DNA from: Lepus europaeus | Lineage: Eukaryota > Chordata > Mammalia > Lagomorpha > Leporidae | Length of the DNA stretch: 64,000 bases | NCBI RefSeq assembly: GCF_033115175.1 | Contig: NW_026909196.1 | Location: forward strand, 8,184,001-8,248,000 | Direction of reading: 5' to 3' | Shown: positions 12,951-21,002 of the stretch, piece after piece | Layout: each line of letters begins with the position of its first letter | Position numbering within the stretch: position 1 is the first letter of the stretch | Position numbers and translations under genes: made by a program | Notes under the pieces: model-generated | What the model saw: only the letters and a program-made list of their open reading frames with translations | Told to the model about the DNA's origin: nothing | Databases searched by the model: none

Positions 12951-15279
12951 CTGGATGAAACTGGAAATATCCGGTTGTGTTTTGGCTAACTCAATGCGAA
13001 ATATTGTGAAAGTTTCTGTATTTGTGTTTTCTGGATATTATCGATGGACTTTAATTTTGAATGTTTTTTTATTGGGGAACATTTAATTTTGTACCGGAGA
13101 AACACTAATTGGTTCATCATGGGGACACCAGCTCTACACATTCATATTTTTTAGGGAGAAAGCTAGAGGAACTGCGGCAAACAAACATGATATTTCTGTA
13201 TGTTAGATGACATTTTATGCACTTGCCGAATGAAAAGACTTTGCTTTTCTACGAAACCGTTTTTACTGTGATTTTCTCGGTCCATTGCATACGAATTCCA
13301 CACCACTCTTTCCGGATATGTCTGAATGAAACCAGAAATATGCGGTAGTGTATTGGCTAACTCAAACCGAAAAATTTCTACAGCCACTGTGTTTTGAGTA
13401 TTCCTGATATTATCCACGGACTTTATTTTTTTGAATGTTTTTTATCAGGGAACATTTAATTTTTTGCTTGGAAACACTAATTGGTTCCACATGGAGACAC
13501 CAGCTCTACACATTCATATTTTCTAGGGACAAATCTAGAGGAACTGCGGCAAACAAACATGATATTTCTGTTTGTATAGATGACATTTTATGCACTTGCC
13601 TAACGAAAAGTATTTGCTTTTTTCCAAAACCATTTTCACTGTGATTTTCTCGGTCCATTGCATACGAATTCCACACCACTTTGTCCGGGTATGACTGTAT
13701 GAAACTGGAAATATCCGGTTGTGTTTTGGCTAACTCAATCCGAAAAATTGCTATGGACTCTTTGTTTGTGTATTCCTGATATTATCCATGGACTTTATTG
13801 TTTTGAATGTTTTTTATCGGGTAACATTTAATTTTGAACCTTAGAACACTAATTGGTTCATCATGGGGACACCAGCTCTACACATTTGTATTTTCTAGGG
13901 AGAAAGCTAGAGGAACTGCGGCAAACAAACATGATATTTCTGTTTGTATAGATGACATTTTATGCACTTGCCTAACGAAAAGACTTTGCTTTTCTCCAAA
14001 ACCATTTGTACTGTGATTTTGTCGGTCCATTGCATGTGAATTCCACACCAGTTTGTCCGGATATGACTGTAAAACATTAAATATCCAGTTTTGTTTTGGC
14101 TAACTCAATCCCAGATATTGCTACAGCGTTTGTGTTTGTATATTCCTGATATTATCCATGGAATTTATTTTTTTGAATGTTTTTTATCAGGGAACTTTTA
14201 ATTTTGTGCTTGGAAACACTAATTGGTTCCACATGGAGACACCAGCTCTACACATTCCTATTTTCTAGGTAGAAAGCTAGAGGAACTGTGACAAACAACA
14301 TGATATTACTGTTTGTATCGATGACATTTTATGCACTTGCCTAACGAAAAGACTTTGCTTTTCTCCAAAACCATTTTAATGTGATTTTCTTGGTCCATTG
14401 CATATGAATTCTACACCGCTTTGTCCGGATATGACTGGATATAACCAGAAATATCTAGTTGTGTATTGGCTATCAATCCGAAAGATTGTGAAAACCTCTG
14501 TGTTTGTGTTTTCTGGATATTGTCAACAGACTTTATTGTTTTGAATGTTTTTATCAGGGAATATTAATTTTGTACCATTGAAACACTAATTGGTGCATAA
14601 TGCTAACACCAGCTCTGCACATTCCTATTTTCTAGGAAGAATGCTGGAGGAACTGTGGCAAACAAACATGATATTTCTGTTTGTATCGAAGACATATTAT
14701 GCACTTGCCTAACTAAAAGACTTTGCTTTTCTCCACAACCATTTTTCTCTGATTTTCTCTTCACATTGCATAGGAACTCCACACCACTTTTCGGATATGA
14801 CTGGATGCAACCCGAAATATCCGGTTGTGTTTTGGCTAACTCCATCTGAAATATTGTGACAGACTCCGTGTTTGTGTTTTCTGGATATTATCGATGGACA
14901 TTATTGTTTTGAATGTTTTTATTAGGCAACATTTAATTTTGTGTCGTTGAAACACTAATTGGTTCATCACTAGTTGACTCCACATTGTGACACCAGCTCT
15001 GCAAATTCGTATTTTCTAGGGAGAAAGCGAGAGGAACTGTTGCAAACAAACGTGATATTTCTGTTTATATAGATGACATTTTATGCACTTGCCTAAAGAA
15101 AAGACTTTGCTATTCTCCAAAACCATTTTTACTGTGATTTTCTGTCCATTGCATACGAATTCCACCGCACTTTGTCCAGATACTGGATGAAACCAGAAGT
15201 ATCGGGTTGTGTTTTTGCTAACTCAATCCAAAATATTGTGAAAGCATCTGCTTTTGTGTTTTCTGGATATTATCAACGG

Positions 15280-16423
15280 ACTTTATTGTTTTCAATATTT
15301 ATTATCAGGGAACATTTGATTTTGTGCTGAGAATCACTAATTGATTCCACATGGAGACACCAGCTGTACATATTTGTATTCTCTAGGGAGCAAGCTAGAG
15401 GAACTCTGGCAGACAAACATGATATATCTGTTTGCATAGATGACATTTTATGCACTTGCCTAAGGAAAAGACTTTGCTTTCCTCCAAAACCATTTTTACT
15501 GTGATTTTCTCTTTCCATTACATACGAATTACACACCACTTTGACCAGATATTCCTGGATGAAACCAGAAGTATCCGCTTGTGTTTTGGCTAATTCAATC
15601 GCAGATATTGCTAGAGCCTCTGTGTTTGTGTTTTCCGGATATTATCAACGGACCTTATTGTTTTCACTTTTTTCTATCAGTGAACATTTAATTTTGTGCT
15701 GGGAAACACTAACTGGTTCCAAATGGAGACACCAGCTCTACAAATTTTGATTTTCTAGGGAGAGAGCTATAGGAACTGCAGCAAAGAAACATGATATTTT
15801 TCTTACTATAGATGACATTTTATGCACCTGCCTAAAGAAAAGACTTTGCTTTTTTCCAAAACCATTTTTACTGTGATTTTCTTGGTCCATTGCATACGAA
15901 TTCCACACCAATTTGTACGGATATGACTGTATGTAACCAGAAATATCCGGTTGTGTTTTGGCTAACTCAATCCCAGATATTGCTAGAGACTCTGTGTATG
16001 TGTTTTCCGGATATTATCAATTGACTTTATTGTGTTGAATGTTTTTTATCATGGAACATTTAATTTTGTGCTGGGAAACAATAGTTGGTTCCACTTGGAG
16101 AAACCAGCTCTAAACATTAGTATATTTTAGGGAGAAATGTAGAGGAACCGTGGCAAACAAACATGATATTTCTGTTTGTATAGATGAACTTTTAAGCATT
16201 TCCCTAAGAGAAAAACTTGCTTTACTGCAAAACCATTTTTACTGTGATTTTCTCGGTCCATTGCATACGAATTCCACACCACTTCGTCCAGATATGACTG
16301 GATGAAACCAGAAATATCTACTTGTGTTTTGGCTAATTCAATCCCAGATATTGCTACCACCTCTGTGTTTGTTTCTTCTGGATAGTATTAACGGGCTTTA
16401 TTGTTTTGAATTTTTTATCAGGG
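15280..16423. repeat. Satellite segment duplicated at about 25790-26930
   Basis: This segment shares rare variants with 25790-26930, for example ggaccttattgttttca, atgacatttta followed by gcacctgcctaaag, and atctacttg. The offset is about 10507 bp. Removing the provirus and its target duplication leaves about 5924 bp, or 16 monomers, so the duplication is of satellite only. The provirus inserted at the right end of the left copy. The unoccupied equivalent of its target lies near 26930. Confidence 0.7.
16420..16423. repeat. Target site duplication, left copy (AGGG)
   Basis: AGGG directly precedes the LTR TG and is repeated directly after the 3' LTR CA at 21003-21006. Uninterrupted satellite monomers read atcagggaac at this point. 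A four-base duplication is typical of gammaretroviral integrases. Confidence 0.9.
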
Positions 16424-16700
16424 TGAGAAAATAAGGCAGGCTGGGTTTAAAATGGAGTTGCTTGAGCTAACTGCATACTGTTTTGCTTCTGTGCAAAATA
16501 GCTGGGCTTGCAAAATGCTTTTATAAGATAACTGAACTTTAGCTGAACTTGTAGCATGTGATGATTGTGTTAATGCTTTCATGAGATAATTGAGCTTGTG
16601 ATAATTATTTTAGGAGCTATGTTAAGTTTTTGGTCACGATGACCCCGTATTTGTGCTTGCTCAAGTACTTTGTTCCCTTACCCTGGAAAAACCCTTTACC

Positions 16701-16776
16701 TTGTGATTATTTGTCATGCTGTGGTTTATCTTGTGATCTTTGTAATGCTGTAGAGATATGCTAATGTTGTGGTTTT
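16701..16776 (+). promoter_or_regulatory. U3 enhancer-like direct repeats and TGTGGTTT cores
   Basis: Two about 20-bp repeats (16701-16721, 16731-16750) have a 30-bp period, followed by a second TGTGGTTT at 16769-16776 (the first is at 16720-16727). Gammaretroviral U3 enhancers commonly contain such repeated cores bound by RUNX/CBF. Function here is inferred only from the motif and position. Confidence 0.45.
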
Positions 16777-16874
16777 AAGCCTTAAATACTCTGTGCGATT
16801 GATGATCGGGGCCTCTCTCTGCACTGCACCCGAGGGTGTTGTTGTGCTTGGAGACGGCCCATCTGCGCAGATGT

Positions 16875-16880
16875 AATAAA
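16875..16880 (+). promoter_or_regulatory. LTR polyadenylation signal aataaa
   Basis: A canonical hexamer in the 5' LTR, repeated in the 3' LTR at about 20911-20916, where it would end proviral transcripts. Confidence 0.75.
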
Positions 16881-16970
16881 CTTCCTCATGCTCTTTGCAT
16901 CGATTGGAGTGGAATTCGTGCTTCTGGGGTCGGTATAATTGTGAGACACCTTTCTGGGGTCTTACATTCT

Positions 16971-16988
16971 TGGGGGCTCGTCCGGGAT
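16971..16988 (+). other. Primer binding site, tRNA-Pro type
   Basis: The 18 bases tgggggctcgtccgggat start four bases after the 5' LTR. They are the classic complement of the 3' end of proline tRNA used by many gammaretroviruses to prime minus-strand DNA synthesis. The site is perfect by eye. Confidence 0.93.
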
Positions 16989-17021
16989 TTGAGACCCCAG
17001 ACCCACGCTCCATTTTCCAAT

Positions 17022-17032
17022 CGGAGGTAAGT
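17022..17032 (+). promoter_or_regulatory. Leader splice donor
   Basis: The sequence cggag/gtaagt (GT at 17027-17028) is a near-consensus donor just downstream of the primer site, the usual place for the major retroviral 5' splice site. Together with the acceptor-like site at 19344 it would produce an env-type subgenomic RNA whose first open frame is the CEBPE-derived one. Confidence 0.65.
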
Positions 17033-17444
17033 CTTTGCTGTTTTAAGTATTTTTGTGTGTTTTGTTGATTTTTTATTATTTTATTTTTTCCCGGGGCGCT
17101 TGACGTACCGGAGGTTTATGTTTTAGCTGTACGGGTGGCTAGGCGTCCGGGCGCTAGGCGCCGAAAGAATTGAGCCAGTAGTAGGTAAGGACAGACGTGT
17201 CCGCGACCCCTGGCTCGGGCCCTGGGGGACGCTCCAGTGGCGGTGTCTCAGGGGAGGCTGGCCAGGCAGCTCTCCCACCAGGTAAAAGGTTTTCTTCCCC
17301 GGGAGAAGGGGTGGTGGCAGCAGCCACTCCCGTCGGAAGTTTTGGTTTCAGTTTTGTTTCGGTTTTGCGCGCAGTGTCTTTGTGAGTTTTGTGATTGTCT
17401 TCTGTGTTCTAATATACTTTCCTTATTTGCCTTTCCCCTCCAAC
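17033..17444 (+). other. Proviral leader (packaging region and possible gag leader peptide)
   Basis: A GC-richer untranslated leader lies between the splice donor and the gag ATG, where a packaging signal would be expected; I cannot fold it. The gag frame stays open upstream from about 17286, after the stop at 17283-17285. It encodes, immediately before the gag methionine, a hydrophobic stretch including FVIVFCVLIYF. There is no in-frame ATG in that extension, so any use would need a non-AUG start, as for glycosylated Gag of some gammaretroviruses. Confidence 0.5.
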
Positions 17445-18194
17445 ATGGGACAGGAATTAACTACACCTTTGAGTCTTACTCTAGGTCATTGGAGAGAGGT
17501 CCGGGAGCGGGCCCAAAACTTGTCTATAAGAGTGCAGAAGAAGAACTGGACAAGTTTTTGTACGTCCGAGTGGCCAGCCTTAAACATCGGGTGGCCACGG
17601 GATGGGACTTTTGACTCTCGAATTATCTTACAGGTGAAGAGCCAGGTCTGCAGGGGAGGTAAAGAAGGGCGCCCGAATCAAGTGCCCTACATCTTTGTGT
17701 GGGAGGACCTGGCGAAAACCCCCCCAGACTGGGTAAAACCTTTCCTCCTTTCCAACAGGGCGGTGGCAGAGCTCGATCCTGCTATACCCACCACCGCCCT
17801 GAGGATGAAGCCCAGTTCTGAGTTGTCAGCAGTTGCCCTGGGGGTGGCGTCGAGCCCCAAACCCACTCCTATCCTACCCGCAACACCCCTAGTATCGGAA
17901 CTTGCAGACCAGGGCAAATACCCTACCTCAACCCTCTATCCATTACAGGAATTGGACACCCTCAAACCTGAAAAACCCTTAGCTCCTCCAGGCGGGCAGG
18001 AAGATCTTTTTGATATTTCATCACTTTTTTCCCCCCGCCTCCTTAGAAGGGCACCTTATATCCCCCGCTTCCCAAAAAGGCCTGCGGTGCCCTTTTTGGA
18101 AACCAGAAGAGAAATGGAGGAGGAAGAATCCGATGAAATAGAGGAGGAAGGACCCCCGGCCCGTTCTAACTGGCCGTCCTCCTCCTCCATATAA
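17445..18194 (+). pseudogene. gag: gag 5' fragment: matrix and p12-like region, truncated
   Basis: The ATG at 17445 has a strong context (aacATGg) and starts a 249-codon frame. The N-terminus MGQELTTPLSLTLGHW is a gammaretroviral matrix start with a myristoylation glycine at position 2. Matrix-type sequence continues to about residue 105 (W..PPDWVKPFLL), where the protein would bind membrane and drive assembly. The following proline-rich, then acidic part (EEEESDEIEEEG) is p12-like and contains LYPLQEL, which fits the ALIX-type late motif LYPXnL; I see no PPPY. Near 18190 the frame appears to slip by one base at what looks like the start of capsid. It stops at 18194, and the neighbouring frame stops at 18213-18215. 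Capsid proper and nucleocapsid are missing, so no particle-forming Gag can be made from this copy. Confidence 0.88.
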
Positions 18195-18780
18195 CTGGGA
18201 TCACGAGCCCTGACAGGACTTGCAGGGCCTGTTTTACTAACATTAATTTTACTACACTTAAATGGAACTCTGTAGGAGACTCAGACTCTCCTGCCAGACT
18301 CTCCTGAGGAGCTTAGCTAAAGGGGTTAAAGTTATTTAGTTAAAAAAGGGGAAATTTAAAATGGGCTAAAAAAAGAGGAACTAACTAGGATCCTGGCCAC
18401 CACAGTTAACAGGAAGCAGAGTAAGGGAGAATCAGGGTAGGCAGGGACCCCGGAGACTGACAAGAGCACAGAGAAGTGCCCAAAAGGACAAGTCTGCCTA
18501 AGGTCCGACTAACAACGAGAATCTAGTGGTGTACGACTGCCACACGAGACTGAACTGACCGAAACGGCCCCTGCAAGATGACAAGAGAAAAGACGACAGC
18601 AGCGGAATGGTGAGATTGGGTGACAGCGGCCCCTCGGCCCCTCCCTCGTTGGGACACATGTGGTCCGACACGGTTAGAGATATTGTTGGGGATGCGGGCT
18701 CTGCCCAGGTTCCCGTAGATAATGCTCCATCACCCCCTGCGGTGTCTGGGATGGGCCCACGCGATATCCCCCTAGCGTCT
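18195..18780 (+). other. Unassigned proviral remnant between gag and pol
   Basis: No long open frame is recognisable. Directly after gag a hydrophobic run can be read (about 18195-18270, GPVLLTLILL), followed by a purine-rich stretch ttaaaaaaggggaaat near 18342-18357 that resembles a polypurine tract. From about 18400 on, frames are short (the longest, 18607-18798, is 63 codons) and unlike anything I recognise. The segment probably holds the scarred junction of large deletions covering capsid, protease and most of reverse transcriptase. Confidence 0.4.
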
Positions 18781-19330
18781 GGAGTTCAACGGAGATAACA
18801 GTGGGAGACGGCCAAACGAGGACAGTGGTTTGGGTTTCCACGTTCAACCCCCCGAGGACTCTGCTCGGCAGGCAGGGCTGATCGCTATGGACCATGCACT
18901 CCGTGCAGCTAAGAAAACGGAGCGGGTGGCAATGCACAGAACAGCAGATACGCTCTCGCCACTACCCACGGGGAACTCAAAATGGACAGAGGCTTTATCG
19001 ACCAAGAAGAAAAATTGCGCCAATGTTTCCCTGATTTGGACTACCAAAGGTACTGGGGTCAGATACCGGGCCGGCTTTCATCTCCAGGTAAGTAAGATGG
19101 TGGCACAGGTGTTGGAAATAGAAAGTTACATTGTGTTTATAGGGTAAGTCAGATGGTGGTAGCGGTAGCCAAGGTACTGGGGATATAGTTAGGTAAAAGT
19201 ATGATTAATGGTGGAGACTGGCACTGGAGACTGGGTCAGATTGCTGCCGATGGTTTTGTTTAAGGCTTGCAGTATATGTGGCCTGACATTTTATAAAATG
19301 TTGTACCCAGCATTGATTCTTTTGCAACTT
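18781..19330 (+). pseudogene. pol: pol remnant: RNase H and integrase pieces, frameshifted
   Basis: RNase H-like sequence is seen as SARQAGLIAMDHALRA (about 18857-18904) and, in another frame, SRYALATTHGEL (18943-18978). Integrase-core sequence follows as WTEALSTKK (about 18982-19008). In a shifted frame FGLPKVLGSDTGPAF (19035-19079) includes the second catalytic Asp. An in-frame TGA at 19032-19034 just before it looks like a decayed CGA arginine codon. A VSxMV integrase motif appears twice, near 19084 and 19144. The integrase C-terminal part GDWVRLLPMVLFKA with GLTFYKMLYP lies at about 19226-19315. The catalytic Glu region is missing. The remains are incapable of coding an enzyme and show several deletions and frameshifts. 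Confidence 0.8.
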
Positions 19331-19345
19331 CCCTACCCCGCCAGG
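19312..19345 (+). promoter_or_regulatory. Splice-acceptor-like site before the captured gene
   Basis: The pyrimidine-rich run from about 19317 (ttcttttgcaacttcccta) ends in ccccgccag, AG at 19343-19344. It lies just after the integrase C-terminal remnant, close to where gammaretroviruses place the env acceptor. The first ATG downstream is the CEBPE-like start, 12 bases later. A similar string, acttcccctaccctgcag, recurs at about 20263-20280. Confidence 0.5.
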
Positions 19346-19355
19346 CTTTGCTTAA

Positions 19356-19937
19356 ATGTTCGCCTCCCAGGGCTTCGAGGGCTTCCAGGAGGAGCACTCC
19401 CCGGCTTTGCTCTCCGACCTCTCTGCCATGGAGTTGGCACCTGACAGCAGCCCAGGGAGCTACAACCCTAGGACTGTGGCTGTGAAGGAGAAGCCCCGGG
19501 GGCCAGAGGGCGGCCGAGGTGGCAGCCGGGGCAGTTACAATCCCCTGCAGTACCAGGTGGCACACTGCGGGCAGACGACCGTGCACCTGCCCCCAACCCT
19601 GACGGCACCAGGCCAGCCCCTGTGCGTCCCCGAGGCCCCCTTGGTCACCACTGTGCCCCCCAGCAGCCCCCTCAAGGCGCCCTCCCCGACTGACCCCTCG
19701 CAGGAGGGCAAGAAGGCAGTGAACAACAGCCTGGAGTACCGGCTGCGGCGGGAGCGCAACAATATCGCCGTGCGCAAGACCAAGCGGCGCATCCTGGAGA
19801 TACAGCAGTACATGGCAGAGAATGAGCAGCTGCGCAGCCGCGTGGAGCAGCTCACGCAGGAACTGAATATTCTGCACAGGTTTTTAAAAGCTATTATAAA
19901 TTTAATGTCATTGGTCAGTACCAATATTAAAAATTAA
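19356..19937 (+). CDS. CEBPE-like: Captured C/EBP epsilon-like bZIP fragment in env position
   Basis: A 193-codon GC-rich frame. Residues about 12-172 match host CEBPE as I know it: [75 protein letters not shown] and [22 protein letters not shown] epsilon is a nuclear activator of late granulocyte differentiation. Against the human protein this copy lacks the N-terminus, about 45 residues before SSPGSY, four residues inside the basic region (RKTKRR), four residues before YMAENE, and the C-terminus. All internal losses keep the frame. Zipper heptads L-x6-L-x6-L remain. After LNILHR the last 20 residues or so are unrelated. The first ATG has a weak context; the ATG at 19428 (gccATGg) is strong. 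There is no intron and no poly(A). It is unrelated in frame to pol, so expression would need splicing. DNA binding is probably impaired; dimerisation is plausible. Confidence 0.85.
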   Translation: MFASQGFEGFQEEHSPALLSDLSAMELAPDSSPGSYNPRTVAVKEKPRGPEGGRGGSRGSYNPLQYQVAHCGQTTVHLPPTLTAPGQPLCVPEAPLVTTVPPSSPLKAPSPTDPSQEGKKAVNNSLEYRLRRERNNIAVRKTKRRILEIQQYMAENEQLRSRVEQLTQELNILHRFLKAIINLMSLVSTNIKN

Positions 19938-20441
19938 GGACATAAAAAAGGAGTATTGTTGGTAAAAAGGGCTATAAAAAAAAGAGCTTTTTATATAAGG
20001 AAAGGACATGGTTTGTAAAAATAACTTTATCCAGATGGCTAGGCTAAAATGGAAGTGGTAAAATGTTTAAAGTAAGTCGAAGAGGGTGTGTGAAAGTCAC
20101 AATCACAAAAAGTATTTGGGTCAATTCAGCTAAACAGGCACCAGGTATCAACCCAAATTTGTATGACTTCTTCAGGGATGTGTTTTCTGTTCTTATCTCT
20201 GTTGTATTTTTTGTTTTTAAACTCTGATGCCTTTTTGTAACTTTTTCTATCCTGCGGGGCATACTTCCCCTACCCTGCAGACTTGCTTCTGTGCTCATAA
20301 AATCGGCTGCAAGGCACAGAGATGTGCTTGTAAACCGCGGAAGCGTATTCTTAATTCCCTCTTAATTCTAACTGTTAAACACCCTGCTCCCTTTACAAAA
20401 TTTAAAAAGTAATTCCTTAAATTTTAAGATTAAAATTCGAC
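19938..20441 (+). other. Unassigned 3' proviral region before the polypurine tract
   Basis: AT-rich sequence follows the captured gene. One frame reads through about 20094-20219 with a hydrophobic end (DVFSVLISVVFFVFKL), and another covers 20227-20412, but I recognise neither. It may be residual env, other host sequence picked up with CEBPE, or non-coding viral 3' sequence. A second splice-acceptor-like string lies near 20263-20280. Confidence 0.4.
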
Positions 20442-20459
20442 AAAAAGAAAAGGGGGGAA
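20442..20459 (+). other. Polypurine tract of the CEBPE-carrying provirus
   Basis: Eighteen purines, aaaaagaaaaggggggaa, directly abut the TG of the 3' LTR. This is the primer for plus-strand DNA synthesis in the retroviral cycle and confirms the + orientation. Confidence 0.92.
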
Positions 20460-21002
20460 TGAGAAAATAAGGCAGGCTGGGTTTAAAATGGAGTTGCTTG
20501 AGCTAACTGCATACTGTTTTGCTTCTGTGCAAAATAGCTGGACTTCCAAAATGCTTTTATAAGATAACTGAACTTTAGCTGAACTTGTAGCATGTGATGA
20601 TTGTGTTAATGCTTTCATGAGATAATTGAGCATGTGATAATTATTTTAGGAGCTATGTTAAGTTTTTGGTCACGATGACCCCGTATTTGTGCTTGTTCAA
20701 GTACTTTGTTCCCTTACCCTGGAAAAACCCTTTACCTTGTGATTATTTGTCATGCTGTGGTTTATCTTGTGATCTTTGTAATGCTGTAGAGATATGCTAA
20801 TGTTGTGGTTTTAAGCCTTAAATACTCTGTGCGATTGATGATCGGGGCCTCTCTCTGCACTGCACCCGAGGGTGTTGTTGTGCTTGGAGACGGCCCATCT
20901 GCGCAGATGTAATAAACTTCCTCATGCTCTTTGCATCGATTGGAGTGGAATTCGTGCTTCTGGGGTCGGTAGAATTGTGAGACACCTTTCTGGGGTCTTA
21001 CA
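20460..21002 (+). repeat. 3' LTR of the CEBPE-carrying provirus
   Basis: The LTR is 543 bp with the same TG...CA ends as the 5' LTR. By eye five substitutions separate the two: two close together near 20542-20547, one in gag(t/a)tgtgat context near 20632, one in cttg(c/t)tcaag near 20696, and one in cggta(t/g)aatt near 20972. LTRs are identical at integration, so under 1% divergence indicates a fairly recent insertion relative to the diverged satellite around it. Confidence 0.93.

Larger units (their letters stand above)
1..16423. repeat. 370-bp tandem satellite, block 1 (diverged)
   Basis: Head-to-tail monomers of about 370 bp. The anchor gggaacattt recurs at 125, 495, 867, 1242, 1609, 1977 and so on. 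Each monomer carries the same landmarks: tttattgttttgaatg, gacaccagctctacacattc, gatatttctgtttgtat, ctttgcttttctccaaaacc, and a near-palindrome around ccggaaatatccgg. At least two monomer types occur: one with gtgcttgg and ttccacatggagacacc, the other with gtaccgttg and ttcatcatggggacacc. They do not alternate strictly. Neighbouring monomers differ visibly, with no long exact higher-order copies here. The family name is not established; rabbit satellites with monomers of about 375 bp have been described, but I cannot confirm identity. Confidence 0.95.
16424..16966 (+). repeat. 5' LTR of the CEBPE-carrying provirus
   Basis: The LTR is 543 bp, starts TGAGAAAATAAGG and ends GGGTCTTACA. U3 contains two imperfect direct repeats of about 20 bp at 16701-16721 and 16731-16750 (ttgtgat..tttgtcatgctg type), enhancer-like in position. 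TGTGGTTT cores, matching RUNX-type sites, lie at 16720-16727 and 16769-16776. A TATA-like cttaaata lies at 16781-16788 and the polyadenylation signal aataaa at 16875-16880, so R probably starts shortly after 16800. The extents of U3, R and U5 are inferred from these signals. The 3' copy differs at five bases. Confidence 0.93.
16424..21002 (+). mobile_element. Gammaretrovirus-type endogenous provirus carrying a captured CEBPE sequence
   Basis: A 4579-bp unit starting TG and ending CA is bounded by two 543-bp LTRs that differ at five positions by my count. The 4-bp direct repeat AGGG flanks it (16420-16423 and 21003-21006), and removing one copy restores the satellite text atcagggaacattt. In order it holds the LTR, a proline tRNA primer site, a leader with a splice donor, a gag 5' part, RNase H and integrase remnants, a CEBPE-derived open frame in the env position, a polypurine tract and the LTR. 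Four-base duplication, tRNA-Pro priming and the matrix sequence all point to a gammaretrovirus. Most of gag CA/NC, protease, RT and recognisable env are absent, so the element is defective and would have needed a helper. Confidence 0.95.

Noticed and set aside
112..16360. Dozens of 60-107 codon open frames on both strands in the satellite
   Set aside because: They recur once per monomer with the same text on both strands, have no homologue I recognise and no gene signals. They follow from the repeat sequence.
16971..16988. tRNA-Pro gene fragment
   Set aside because: Only the 18-base primer complement is present, four bases after an LTR; it is a primer binding site.
17197..17614. Leader open frames at 17197-17385 and 17237-17614
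   Set aside because: They overlap the leader and gag in other frames, have no retroviral or host similarity and no good start context.
19260..19877. Long minus-strand open frame (205 codons) opposite the CEBPE-like frame
   Set aside because: It is the GC-rich antisense shadow of the + strand bZIP sequence, with no recognisable product.
19356..19937. Native CEBPE locus
   Set aside because: The match is internally deleted, truncated at both ends, without intron or UTRs, and enclosed between two LTRs of one provirus.
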